Source of the DNA: Aselliscus stoliczkanus
Lineage: Eukaryota; Chordata; Mammalia; Chiroptera; Hipposideridae
Assembly: GCA_033961575.1 (NCBI GenBank)
Contig: CM066734.1
Coordinates: 80,498,501-80,562,500, forward strand
Direction of reading: 5' to 3'
Length of the DNA stretch: 64,000 nt
The notes beneath the pieces are model-generated. The model was given only the letters and a program-made list of their open reading frames with translations, searched no databases and was not told the DNA's origin. Positions 12,170 through 23,491 of this stretch are shown in pieces. The position numbers and the translations under genes are program-made. The first letter of the stretch is position 1. Each line of letters starts with the position of its first letter.

Positions 12170-12920
12170 AAGGAAAATGAAAGCGGGTGATTTGTTAGCT
12201 AATGAAGTGATGAAAGGGTGCAATCTATTGTATATAGAGTGATCAGAAGAGGCAGTTTTGATAAAAATAAAATAAAGAATGAGTATGTGAATATTTGAGG
12301 GAAGGGTTTTCCAAGCCCAGGAAAATGCAATGTATATGCATTCCCTGAGCATAGAAAATGACAGGTTCTCCATATTTTTTAAATTTACTTTTATTTATTC
12401 ATTTATTTTTTGAGAAAGAACAGTTTGAAAAGATGGCTCGGGGACAGATCATTCATGTGTACTACGTTAAAACTTTGGATTCTTTTTTTCCTGAATATGA
12501 TGGAAGCTACTAGAGCATTTTGATAAGAAATATTTACATGTGAGAAATAGAAAATATGGGAGAACACTAAGTTGGGGCAACAATGGGAAAATATTAAATA
12601 TTACATTGAATTCACGGACAGTTGTTTATAGTCTAACTTGGTTGTTCACAGAAATACAATACTTGTTTTTCTAGGATGATAGAGATGATTAATGGTATAG
12701 AGTAGAAATACATTTAGAAGGTAAATAGGGTAATTTCTAGTGGCTTGATGTGGATTGCTTAATCAACAGGAAAGCAAAAGTTTGAAAATCCATGGATATA
12801 AAGTAAACATTGAGGCACCAAATCCCAGACAGAAGAAGCACTTTGAAATTGAGCATGAGGCCAAAGTAGCATCCATATCTAGATGCGAGTACCTAATCTG
12901 GTTGAAATAGCAAAGGAACT
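12170..12920 (-). mobile_element. L2 LINE ORF2 fragment, strongly decayed
   Basis: The order of motifs fits the complement of the C-terminal part of L2 ORF2. These include TTTGAGGGAAGGGTTTTCC with a following ATGCATTCCCTGAGC, then TTTGGATTCT and TGGAAGCTACTAGAGCATTTTGATAAG. Decay is heavy and the boundaries are approximate. Confidence 0.55.
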
Positions 12921-13130
12921 ATACTGTATTTGTTTATGTTTCTAATAGTTTTTTGGTGGAGTCTTTATGATTTTCTATATCAAAAATCATATCATCTGAA
13001 AAAGTGACAATTTAACTTCTTCATTCCCAATTTGGATGCCTTTTCTTTCATTCTCTTGCCTGACTACACTGGCTAGGACTTCCAATACTATGTTAAATAA
13101 ATATTATGTATTTTTATTATCTATAATATT
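12921..13130 (-). mobile_element. L1 ORF2 fragment
   Basis: It matches the complement of the L1 reverse-transcriptase region: TAGTTTTTTGGTGGAGTCTT, CCAATTTGGATGCCTTTTCT and GGCTAGGACTTCCAATACTA occur in the right order and spacing. It is separate from the L1 piece at 13930, because both contain the same part of L1. Confidence 0.8.
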
Positions 13131-13929
13131 TCATGTATTTATATCATATATATGAAATAAAATAAGAATGAGTCATACCAATAACTACTAATAATGGAAA
13201 AAATAAAATGTCTAATAGAATCACTTAAAAGAGTAAACCACTATTAAGTAAGTGGGCACATTCATCTTGTGCCTCAGTTCTCAGAACTGCTATTAAGTTG
13301 TTAAACATGTTGCTAAACTCAGCTAGAGGCTGAGTCATAAACATCCTGGAACAACTGTTGGATGGATACATATGGATTTTACTTCTTTCCCTGTACTTAT
13401 CACCTCCTTCCTTTGCATACTGGACTAATCAGTCCTTGTTAACCTAGCCAGCTATTCTTCATTTGCATGAAATAATTACATTTAGTGCTTTATAAACTCT
13501 GCCTTTCTTTGTTCTTTCCAGACAGTAGTTTGAATTGCTACCTGAATCTGCATCTCTTCGACTGGGATCCTTTAAGACTCCCAAAAAACTTTGGTTTTAC
13601 AGCCTCAAATCTTTGTTGGTTAACACCAGAAAATGTAATACATAATCATAGTACAGAAAAATCAGTGCAAGAGTACTCACTGATGCTTGAGATAATATAC
13701 TTAGGAAACACGGAAAAAAAATGTTTTCATTATAAATATGGATTTAGTGGATGGAATTACAGGAATTATGGGAACAGAAAGATAATCAGGGAATAATATG
13801 AATAACTTTAAGCCAACCAATAAATCCAACAATTTAAATGAATATATACAGTCTATAATGCCAGGATAATTTGGAGTTAATAAGTCCAAAAGTGTCATTA
13901 TTTCAAGGTTTTGATTATTATAGGTCACT
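13131..13929. other. Unassigned sequence
   Basis: I cannot assign this stretch. The part at about 13480-13620 is somewhat less AT-rich and could be the remnant of an old LTR, but no ends or duplications are visible. The 103-aa open frame at 13485-13796 has no recognisable domain and is probably chance. Confidence 0.4.
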
Positions 13930-15060
13930 TGAAATTCTACACAAATATAGAATTGGATTGGAATATTTACAAAATTCCAGCTGAAATTTAAAATGTAATT
14001 CCATTGAATTTACAGATCAACTTTTAGACATTTTGCATTTTAAATATTTTGAGCTCTTCAATCGATACACGTGATCTATCTTTCCATTTATTTAAGTATT
14101 CTTTAATTTTTCTTTGTAGCATTTTGTAGTTTTTATTATTATGCATTGTTTGTAAGATATATTCCAAATTATTTTATTTTATTCTATTACACATTCTAGT
14201 TACAAATTTCATTTTCTATTTTATATCAATGATAGAAATAAAGTCTATTATATATACACTACAGTGTCTCAATTTACTTATTAATTTTAGCATTTTAAAT
14301 TGATTATAATTTTCTACATACAAATCAAGTAACTTGCAAATGAAGTTTTAAATCCCTTTTCCAAACTTTATGCCTTCAATTTGTTTTCTTTACTTATTAC
14401 TGTGGTTGGGAATGCCAGTGAAATTCTGATTAGAAGTGGTAAGAGAGTACATGATTGCTTTATTGGTTTCTTCCTAATCCTAGGAAAATAATATTCCATA
14501 CTTTAGTAAATATGATTTTAGTTATAAATTTTTATAGATATGTTACATATTAAGAAAGCCTCTCCTATTTCTAGTCTTCTGAATTTTTCTTTTATTCATG
14601 ATTTTTTTTTTAATTGAAGTTTATTGGGGTGACAATTGTTACTAAAGTTACACAGGTTTCAGGTGTACAATTCTGTAATACATTTGCAACAACAAAGATG
14701 GATTTTAGGATTATAATGCTAAGCGAAATAAGTCAGACAGGAAAAGTGGAGAACCATATGATTTCACTGATATGTCGTATATAAAACTGAAAGCAACAAA
14801 GGAACAAGACAAATGAAATTGTTTAGATCATGAATGGTGCTTAAATCTTTCAATATTTTTCATGTGTTGAGATGATTACTTATTTTTTTCTTTTTATTCT
14901 GTTTAATGAATTACATTACATTAATTGATTTTCAAAAGTTAAAGCCAACTACTATTTATGGAATAAGTCCCTCTTGGTCATAATATATCATCTTTTATGT
15001 ATTGCTGAATTCTATTTATAACATCTTCTGTAAAGTTTTTGAAGCTGTATTTATGGGCTC
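13930..15060 (-). mobile_element. L1 ORF2 fragment, interrupted
   Basis: Complement of L1 ORF2, continuous in consensus order on both sides of a younger insertion at about 14604-14835. The left arm includes CTTTCCATTTATTTAAG and GAAGTGGTAAGAGAG. The right arm resumes with ATCATGAATGG, then GAGATGATTACTTATTTTT, and runs to the GAATTCTATTTATAAC stretch. All frames are broken. Confidence 0.75.
14604..14835 (-). mobile_element. Short 5'-inverted L1 nested in older L1
   Basis: The insert begins with a T-run (the complement of an L1 A-tail) followed by an antisense L1 3' end with TTTCAGGTGTACAATTCTG. It then flips at about 14690 to sense L1 3'-region sequence (AATGCTAAGCGAAATAAGTC, TATGATTTCACTGATATG). 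This head-to-head arrangement is typical of twin priming. The flanking host L1 continues across it, with an imperfect duplication around TTTATTCATGA / TTTAGATCATGA. Confidence 0.7.
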
Positions 15061-15677
15061 TGCAACAGATTCAGGCAGCTGTATGAATGAGACTGACATT
15101 TGAGTCTTATGACCTAGCAGATAAAATGTTATTTGAAGCATTTGTAATAGATAAAGATGTTGTATGGGGACTTTGACAGGCCTCCAATGGAGAATGACAG
15201 AACAGACCCTTAGGATATTGAAGCAAAGTCATACCATCTATGATAGGTAACTTATTCTCCATGGGAAAACAGTTTCTGTTTGCTAATGGGCTCTGATAGA
15301 GACTGAAAATTTAAACATAATCCACTAAATTATCATGTAGTATGAGCTTCTATTATGAATATGGTGCTATGTAACCCAACAAGCTTGAAATTTGGGCATT
15401 TGCAGCAGTACTCATTGAGTGAAATTCAATATGAAGATGGAATCATGTCTGAGCAGGTCTTGAAGGCACAAATAACATGAAAAAAATGGCTCAGTCTTAT
15501 GAGACTCTATTCCCTCTGTATTAGCCATTTCTGATTTAACCCAAATATAAAGCCACTTGAGGTAATTACCTATAATGAGTTGACTGAGGGGGGACAAATA
15601 AGGGAATGGTTTAGGGAAGATAAACTATAGCTGTATCATAATATCTGAAACAACTGATGGTGATCATGTACAGAAAG
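15061..15677. other. Unassigned sequence
   Basis: No gene or repeat that I can name. Confidence 0.5.
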
Positions 15678-16864
15678 TGCTACTGGCCAACTGAGCAGCA
15701 CCAACCCCCCACCACTGAAAAACTTTAATATTTTCTTTTCTATAAAAATGTTAAGTATAAAAATGTTAAGTCTCCTCCCTAGTTCTTTAGTTTCTTAGCT
15801 CTTGTGCTTTGATTGCTTTTCTGACCAGTTTGTGAATCTTGGACGGAAGATACCCCTTGCTTTTTAATTGCTTTGTAAATTAATTCCTGAATCCTAAATA
15901 ATAGAAGTCTCCTACCCCTGCTTCAGATAACTAGTTCAAAGCCTGAGACTTCCCAACATCCCCCAGGCCAGGGAGCTAAATGTCAAACCCATTCTGTGTC
16001 CAGACAACTGACGCCACCTGAGTGATGGACTGAATAGCCACAAGTTTCATAACCTAACAGATTTATATTTTTGTCCTCATTCAGAAGCTTTGAGGATGCA
16101 GGGGATACCCCAACAAACAAAGAAGCCAACACAGTTTTCCAGGTGGAGCTTGAGACCCCTTCCTTTTATCTGAGATCAGCTAGGGTGAGAGTTCTGTGAA
16201 CCCCAATAGGCAGCGACAGCTCTATGCCCCTGCCCAGCAGGAAGCAGATACAGAAGAAGAGATTTCCTGTCCCTCAGCTTCCCATAGAGATTTTATGGGG
16301 ATCACGTCTCTCAAGGCAAAACTAGGCAGGCAGTTAGAGGCAGGCATTGGGTCTCCGCATTCCTACACACCCACAGAGTGCAACTGCCTGGGGCACATCC
16401 CCTCTCTACCCAAAACTCCCCTTTGTATTGTAATTACCTACCCCTGCAGGAAGAGCAAGTGGACACAAAATATCCAACTAAATCAGACCAGTCACTTACA
16501 CCTCTTGTTAATCACAGGTGCCAATCAAGTGGTCCTACGCCCCCCAAAAAAAGCCCATCCTGGAGAAAAAGATAAAAACCCCAAGTCCTGGGAGGGAAGC
16601 ACAGCTGCTGGTGCTGCTTTTTCCCTGCTCCTTTTTACCACTTCTTCCCTTTGAGCCTCCCCTTTGCATGTGCCCCCTCCACACTCTTTGGTAATGTGCC
16701 CTTAAGCCATCCTCTAGTACTCAGGTCTACTTCTATTTCTAAATGTACTATCTTTTCTAATAAACTACTTATTCTACTGCTTTACTCTGGTATCTCGTTC
16801 AATTCTTTGTTCGAGTTGCCAAGGACCTTGACTCTGCACCAAGAAAGGCCCACTCTCTGACAAC
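15678..16864 (+). mobile_element. Possible solo LTR of an endogenous retrovirus
   Basis: The right end has an LTR-like layout: a GC-richer stretch with GATAAAAACCCC (TATA-like, about 16569), an AATAAA signal at 16759-16764, then a short T-rich segment ending in CTCTGACAACA at 16864. The start is uncertain; a TG at 15678 would give an approximate 5-bp flanking repeat (GAAAG against GAAGG). No internal retroviral sequence adjoins it. A 152-codon open frame (16196-16654) overlaps it and has no domain. A 15-bp tandem duplication lies at 15741-15770. Confidence 0.45.
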
Positions 16865-18624
16865 AGAAGGCCTGCTACTACACAGTTTATGCTGCAGTGA
16901 GTGAGAATTTCTGATTTGCTTATTAGTACTCCTTTGTCCCTTGGCATAAATTAATGGAAAACTGTAGGAACAAAGAACCATTTATAGTAGGAACAGAGGT
17001 TTGGGTCACAGATTCAAGAAAACAGTTATGATCATTTGTTTGTGTATTCTTTGTTCCTTTAAAATAATTATGTTCTCTAAATCTGATTATAAGTACTCTC
17101 AGGGACTTAAAATTTATCAAATCATTTGTCTTCTGCTGACTTTGTATGCAGTTTTTTGAAACAATGACTTCTGTTTTGCTTCAAGTAGGTACAAAAATCC
17201 TATGGGTGGTTAGTGACCAAATTCAATGAAGACGGAAATATGTTTTTTTTTAAAAAAAGTGAAAAATTTCTGTAGGGTATGTTGTGGAGCTCATGCAAAT
17301 TTAGGCACTGACAAAGGAAAAACACATTTTGGACCCTGAGAACTGTGACAGGGGGTGCCATCTAACTGTCCCCATCACTCTCTGTGGTACGGAGGATAAA
17401 GTATACCATAATATCTAAAGAAAATATTCTAACTATCCCCATTTTTATTATCAATAATTGAACAGATGTTATTTACTGTTTTTTTAAAAATTGAACATTC
17501 TTTAACCCGACAATTTTGAAGACCGAAGAAAGGGAGAGAAAGAACATTCCATGAACTTAATGTGCTTTCTCCTGAATTAATTTCCCAGTTTTCTTTCTTT
17601 CTTTTTTTTTAAGTAAGTGTAGTAAGACAATTTTTATTTTCTAGTTTCACCATATTTGGATAGGAAATTTATATTATATTTTCATATGGTCATACTTCTA
17701 AAATACATGAAAACAAAATACAAACGAAACTGAATTGGAAGATTCTATCATGACTTATAGAACTATTATTCATGCAACCACCTGTTGTGAATGATTCAAC
17801 TTTTAGATATATAATGAAAAATGAAATCTTGATATTAGAGAATGTGCATTGCTCCAATAAGGATACTTATTGTTTTGTTTTATTTTTGAACATAAATGTC
17901 TTATTTTATTCCTTTTTTAAAAAAATTTGTATACATCATTTAATAGACTGAGGGATAAGACAGATTTGATTTTTTTAGGATACTTTTAGTTAGATTGAAT
18001 CATTCATTCCTTTTATTCATTTTTATCTATTAGTCATCATTTGCTCATATTTTCTTCCAATTAATATATTTTTAAAATTGGCAAATTGAGTTAAATAAAA
18101 TTATTTTGAAAGTCATAAGTAGCAATGTCCAATATTAAGGACCTTAAAATTTAATTTATCCCTACTTTCATTTCTGTTGCTTTCTGTTATGACATACTCA
18201 AGGTTAGTAGTAGAATAATCCGGAAAATCCTAATGTTTAAGAGGAAATCTAAGGTGGTGGGGAAAAGACCAGTGTGAAATTAGACCTAGATTCTAGGATT
18301 GGCTGTGTTTTAATTTATCTGTATATTTTCTTATAAGAAAAATCGAGGAAATTGTAATACTGTTAATCTTCAGCCTTTTTCTTCTCTGAATTTATGTTAC
18401 TGATTCTATTTCATATAGTGGAGATAAACCAGAGATGTGGATATACAGTGAAGAGTTACAAAAATAGCATAGTAAAGTTGGCACAGGAAAAAAAACACCT
18501 AGGGTGATTGACTCAAATTTCTAGCTAGTTTAGTTGTCAGGCCTTCAAGTAAATAACAGATATTTCAAATAAAATCAGTTATTTTCCTGAGAGCCAGAGT
18601 TGAAGGAATATGCATCATCAAAGA

Positions 18625-18628
<4 letters not shown>
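16865..18628. other. Unassigned AT-rich sequence
   Basis: No supported gene or element. Confidence 0.5.

Positions 18629-18669
<41 letters not shown>
18629..18669. repeat. TA dinucleotide microsatellite
   Basis: An uninterrupted run of about 20 TA units. Confidence 0.97.
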
Positions 18670-18671
<2 letters not shown>

Positions 18672-19752
18672 TAAGACCTTCTCTATTTAAAAAGCCTGCA
18701 TGCTACATTTCCTTTATTTCAGAAAATTTACAGTTTGGGAGAATAAAGTGATAGTTGGACCCTTTAAGAATATTGAATTCAATTTACATATGCAAATTAA
18801 AATCAAATATCTTAAATGAAGTCATTTTAAAGGACAGGGGAAAACGTCCTGGTGTGCGGATTTTTAAAGTAGTGAACAGGCATAGTTCAGGTATTTTGTC
18901 CATATCTATGCATAGCCACACTGTACACACTCAAGTAGCTAATGTAGAGGGTAAGTTACGTGAATGGAATGGACGTCACTTATATAACAATACCTGTGGA
19001 AAATCAAGCTATCAACATAAACTGAGTATGAGACAAAGCTTTACTTCGCAAAAGCAAATAATGAATCCATTAGGACAGTATCTCTGACAAGGGTAATAAT
19101 AGAGAATGTGTTCAATACAGAACAGTTATTATTTTAATGCCATAAATTGTCTTCACCTTCCCCCAGATTTAAAAAAAAATAAGACATGACATTTTATGGC
19201 TTGGCACTTGGACTGCCAGCCACTAGCTTCCTCCTTTAAATGGGCTGTGGGGCTTTCTCTATTAGTAATACACAAAGCAAGCCTCACGTAGATCATCAGC
19301 CAGGTGAAGAGGATTATCTTGGGAACAGTTTCTAATAATTTAATGTAACCGGTCTCTTCATACAAAGGACTTCATCCTCTTTGTGTAAGTATGTTGTACT
19401 TTTGAGTAGAGTAGAAGAAGGTAGGCAGAGAATTAAGATAATAGACTTTACCCTTCCCAACCTTTACATTATTTCTAATGTGTAGCTTTCAGGTGATTCC
19501 TGGTACATAACTGTGGTATCAAAGACAAAGTATTCTCTTCATAGACTTTTTCCACTTTGTTCCAGAGTCTAATTGGTGGAGATCAGTGTCTTGGCAGTAG
19601 ATTATGGTTATTTGGGAAGTACTACATCTTTCATAGGGAGCTGATATAGTATATTGTTTTAAAATTAGATTATGTATATCATATGATGTACACAGTGTCA
19701 ATAATGGTGACCCTGGATATAGTATCTTTTCAAGAATTACAGAAACACGAAC
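18670..19752. other. Unassigned sequence
   Basis: No recognised element. The plus-strand open frame at 18755-19087 (110 codons) has no domain and no splice or promoter context; I treat it as chance. Confidence 0.45.
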
Positions 19753-19754
19753 TA

Positions 19755-19835
19755 TTGGGTTGTCGGAAAAGTCATGAAGTATTTTTCCTATGTTTTTCGT
19801 TGCAAAAATGAGTCATGACTTTTCCGAGAACTCAA
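19755..19835. mobile_element. 81-bp mariner-type MITE
   Basis: A tiny element consisting almost only of two inverted ends: TTGGGTTGTCGGAAAAGTC at the left and the complement of nearly the same sequence at the right (GACTTTTCCGAGAACTCAA). The flanks are TA (19753-19754 and 19836-19837). The ends match the 1315-bp mariner at 9105, so it is probably a deletion derivative mobilised by that family. The whole element can fold into one hairpin. Confidence 0.92.
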
Positions 19836-19837
19836 TA

Positions 19838-20990
19838 TATGGCTTTACAAGAACCTTAAACATTATATAATAATATAATTTATCAACACACCAGAAATTG
19901 AACACATCTCTGGCTCTTGCTGAACTGGGAAACATTTGCTGGGAAAATGTCATCTACAAGTGGAGTTAAGATTCAATCTTACTGATCTGTAACTTTAGAT
20001 TTCTTTCCAGGTTTTTGTTTTTTGTCTTCTTAACTATAAACAATAAAAAGCAGATATTGGACTTGTTCTAACTATACTAGAGTACTGTAAAAATCTGTTC
20101 TTTGACCATTTTTTGTTCCTCCACGTATAACGCAAATTTATGCAAATAAAGACATTTTAGGTAATTATTTAGAAAACATCATATAATTTTATTAACAGAT
20201 AATACAGCCAAAGTAAACTAAAAATAAATGTTCACATGTGCATAGTGATTCAGCGCTTATTTATAAAAGAACTGGTATTTCTTTTGTTTTTCTAATTTTT
20301 TTGAAATGCACATGTCAAATTTGATTTTATCTCTTCAATTACATTGGTCTTTTGTAATTAAGTATTTTTATAGTGTTTTCTTTAGATATTTAATGCCTGA
20401 ATGTAGGTCTTATTTTTAATGGTCACTGTTCTGGTTGTCACTAATATGTGTGAAATGTAAGGAGAACATTTTGCTTAACAGCAGAAACATTGGAATATGT
20501 GTTATAAAATGTTCTGCTTTTATAACACAATATTTGCAGATAAATATCATGCTGCTTTGAAAACATCTATAATGCCAAAGGGTCAGCTGCAAAGGAAACT
20601 AATCAACATAAATGATTATGATCATTAAATAATCTGCTTCCTATGGAATTAAGATAAAAATAAAAATATAGCCTTATTAAAATTTACTCATAAGGCTCAA
20701 ACCCTACATCTACAATCAACCTATCACATACTATCATATTTTTCCTTTTTAGATGTCATTCTAATACTGATCAATATGTATCATTACAATCCTAATGTCT
20801 ACACTTATTAGTAATAATATTGTTTTTCCTGGAAAGAATCCAAAAGATATTTTAATAATGCCATTTCCTTAGTTTTTCTGTTTTTTTCTGTCCTTTACAT
20901 TTTAGAGAACATAAATATATTTTAAAGGTAAAGGGATATACAGGCTTTCCATAGAAAAATTTTACAGGTGAAAACACTGCAACTGTTGAG

Positions 20991-20993
<3 letters not shown>
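19838..20993. other. Unassigned AT-rich sequence
   Basis: No supported gene or repeat. Confidence 0.5.

Positions 20994-21045
<52 letters not shown>
20994..21045. repeat. AT dinucleotide microsatellite
   Basis: About 26 uninterrupted AT units, the longest AT run in the window. Confidence 0.97.
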
Positions 21046-21047
<2 letters not shown>

Positions 21048-21379
21048 TGGAGATGAGAAAGGAAGATAAGAAAAGTTTTTTATTGAGAGATTAAAAAGGA
21101 ATTTTATTGTGAAAATCATGTACACAATTTTTCAGGTCTCCATGACAACCAAAGGTATATTTTAAGGTATTATATCTAAAATTAAAATAAGTTTCTTCTT
21201 AGATAAGCCCTTCCTCATTTACAAAATTTTAGTGCCTAGTCTCTGTCAGGCTTTTAAATTTTTTTTTTTTTTTTTTTAGGGGATAGAACATTAGCAGTGA
21301 ATAAAATAGGCAATTATTTTGTTCACTTACAGCTTTTTTATTCCAGGCCGATAATAAACAGATATATTAGTTATTACTA

Positions 21380-21660
21380 TCATAAAAAATATATCACATC
21401 AGGATAAAAGCTTTTCAGAGAATAGGTTGCTGTATATTGGAGAGTGGTATAAGGGAAGCCTCTCAAGAAGGTGGCATGTAATCTGAGACCTGAATGACAA
21501 AAAAGAGCAAAAATGTCAATATTAGGGAAAAGAGTTCCCAAGCAGATGGGATAGGGTGAAAATGCTCTGTGATGACAAAAGGCTTGACAATTTCAAGAGA
21601 GAGTCTAGAGTGACTGGAGGGTAGATAGCAAAGAGAGAACTGAAGATATAAGCATTTTTG
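21380..21660 (-). mobile_element. L2 LINE ORF2 fragment, decayed
   Basis: The motif order GGGAAGCCTCTCAAGAAGGTG, TGTAATCTGAGACCTGAATG, GAGTTCCCAAGCAGATGGGA and GAGTGACTGGAGGG fits the complement of the C-terminal part of L2 ORF2. It is the same region as in the 12170 copy. Boundaries are approximate. Confidence 0.6.
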
Positions 21661-21670
21661 GATCATAGAA

Positions 21671-21695
21671 GTTTGTTGTTGTTGTTGTTGTTTGT
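21671..21695. repeat. TTG trinucleotide repeat
   Basis: Short (TTG)n run with a TTTG end. Confidence 0.9.
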
Positions 21696-21791
21696 TTCCT
21701 TTTTGCAGAAGGGAACATGAAGAATTTACTGAAATTTACAAAAGAAATTCTAAATAAATGAAAAAATAAGTCATGTTCATAGAAGAGAAAA

Positions 21792-21923
21792 ATGGGGCTG
21801 GCTGAGTGGCGTGGTGGTTAAACGCTGGCCTGGGAAGCCAGCGGCCCCGGTTCGGTCCCACATATGAGGGTCAGTGACACTGCCCTCAAAAAAAACAAAA
21901 AATAAAAACAAAACAAAAGTTGG
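21792..21923 (+). mobile_element. Short tRNA-derived SINE (class A)
   Basis: It contains a tRNA-like head with a palindromic anticodon-arm segment (GCTGGCCTGGGAAGCCAGC), a B-box-like GGTTCGGTCCC, then TGAGGGTCAGTGACACTGCC and an A-rich tail. A perfect 14-bp TSD CATAGAAGAGAAAA lies at 21778-21791 and 21924-21937. Confidence 0.93.
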
Positions 21924-21939
21924 CATAGAAGAGAAAATT

Positions 21940-22829
21940 TACATAATTTGAGGTACCTATTCTATCCACATTAATCAATAAATTTAATAAAATCTCAGTG
22001 TTTAGAGGAGTTGCCTAATAAACTGAAAATTAATATAAGATAATATATACACAAAATGGCCAAGACAGTGCTCAAATAATAAGGAGAAGCATAATAGTAA
22101 GAACAAAGACAAAATTTGCCCCTTCTGGTTAAATACATTAAAAGGCTACATACTTATAAACAAGTGATATTGACAAAGGAAAAAATAGTTCACTGGAGTA
22201 AAATAAATTCTAGCATATGTGGAAATGATAGACATTACTGAGGAGAAAAATTATTCTATCATTAGAGGGTTCGAAACAGTATTTATTCAGAAAGTAAATC
22301 AAGTTATGTATTTGCTAGGTACAGTTCATAAAATTGAATTCAATAGGATTACTAGCTTAACATCTCCATGAAAGTATCAATCATTATAAAAATTAAAATA
22401 TATTAGTATAAAGCAAAAAAAAAATGTATTTAATTTCCACAGAAGTTTTGGATAACTCTTCGATGAAATGTAAGACCCATTCATCATAAAAACACTTGAT
22501 GTGTTACATGTATGTATGCAGGAGCTATATTTAAATAATATATATCTAGAAAATAAACAGGAAACTATTTAGAAAATCAATTACAAACAAGATGACTTAA
22601 TTTGCATATTGCAATTTAGAAAAATTAACATTAAAATTAATATGTATCATATATAAAAAATAACTGTTTAGATTATATGACAGAAATGTAAACTTTAAAA
22701 TTATAAAATTATGTATCTACAAGATTGTTAATTTTGACAATAATTATTATAGCTAAAGATTAGATATGATCCAAATTTCCATCCATAAGATCTGTATGAG
22801 TAACTGATGGTGCAGCATCTCAATCTAGT
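21940..22829. other. AT-rich sequence, possibly decayed L1
   Basis: Parts resemble sense-strand L1 ORF2 (for example AATAAATTTAATAAAATCTCAG near 21978), but the match is too weak to set boundaries. Confidence 0.3.
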
Positions 22830-22865
22830 ACTTCACTTCTATGTAGATTTACATAGAAGTGAAGT
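22830..22865. repeat. Perfect 16-bp inverted repeat, 4-nt loop
   Basis: The left arm ACTTCACTTCTATGTA (22830-22845) is the exact reverse complement of the right arm (22850-22865), with GATT between. It lies in old L1-like sequence and has no T-run or gene after it, so it does not look like a terminator. Confidence 0.95.
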
Positions 22866-22959
22866 GATTTCTACACAGATTGTAACGTTATTGAAAAACA
22901 ATATGAAAAAACAGAGATGTACTATGTTCTAGATGGGAAAGTGTCATAAATATATCAAG

Positions 22960-23467
22960 TTTTTCAGAGTACACTTCAAATTCTGTTCATGTCAATGATA
23001 GTTTTAACAAAATTTTCCATACAATTTGTCAGAACACTCATTCTAAATCTCATAGTACTGAATAAAGCCACAGAACAGATAATAAGATTTTGCAAAACCA
23101 AACAAGGAGGGGGTAATTGCCCTACCAGAAACCAGGGTTCATTACGAAGCTATAAAATTATGACACACAAGGAAACATTTAAAAAACATAGCTTGAAAAC
23201 CCATAGTAAAATAGAAACTTAATATTTTATATGGCACTAAAATAAAAGTAATGTTATTAGGGTAATTGATTTTCCTTGTAAAAACAAATGAAATAACTAC
23301 ATCATGCTATAATAAACAATTATTGATAGAGAACACAATTTAATGAAAAAAGTTTAAAATAAAATCTGGGATATGAATCTTTATAATGCTGACATGAACT
23401 GGATAGGTTTTTCTTCAACAGTACAAAGAATATAAAGTATAGATTAAAATGTTAAGAAATTGGACTT
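22960..23467 (+). mobile_element. L1 ORF2 fragment, left part of interrupted copy
   Basis: Sense-strand L1 ORF2 signs: a stretch corresponding to the catalogue of conserved residues around AACAAGGAGGGGGTAATTGC and CTATAAAATTATGAC, then AGAAATTGGACTT at the point where a SINE inserted. The L1 resumes at 26565. Frames are broken. Confidence 0.65.
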
Positions 23468-23491
23468 TTGGGCCGGCCGAGAGGTGCGGTG
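23468..23491 (+). mobile_element. Class A SINE, left piece (split by provirus)
   Basis: The first about 24 bp of a class A SINE (GGGCCGGCCGAGAGGTGCGG). It is cut by the provirus and continues at 26443. The SINE's own TSD AAGAAATTGGACTT lies at 23454-23467 and 26551-26564. Confidence 0.92.
23486..23491. repeat. 6-bp provirus target-site duplication, left
   Basis: GCGGTG immediately precedes the 5' LTR and is repeated at 26437-26442 immediately after the 3' LTR. Six bases is the duplication length typical of betaretrovirus integrases. Confidence 0.9.

Noticed and set aside
13485..13928. 103- and 75-codon overlapping frames
   Set aside because: Opposing AT-rich frames with no domain; chance frames of this length are expected in 64 kb.
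16196..16654. 152-codon open frame, among the longest in the window
   Set aside because: It lies in the proposed solo LTR, has low-complexity Pro/Ser/Leu content, no domain, no splice or promoter support, and an overlapping second frame.
21792..21923. Functional tRNA gene
   Set aside because: The tRNA-like head lacks a proper acceptor stem, runs into a SINE body and A-tail, and is flanked by an insertion duplication.
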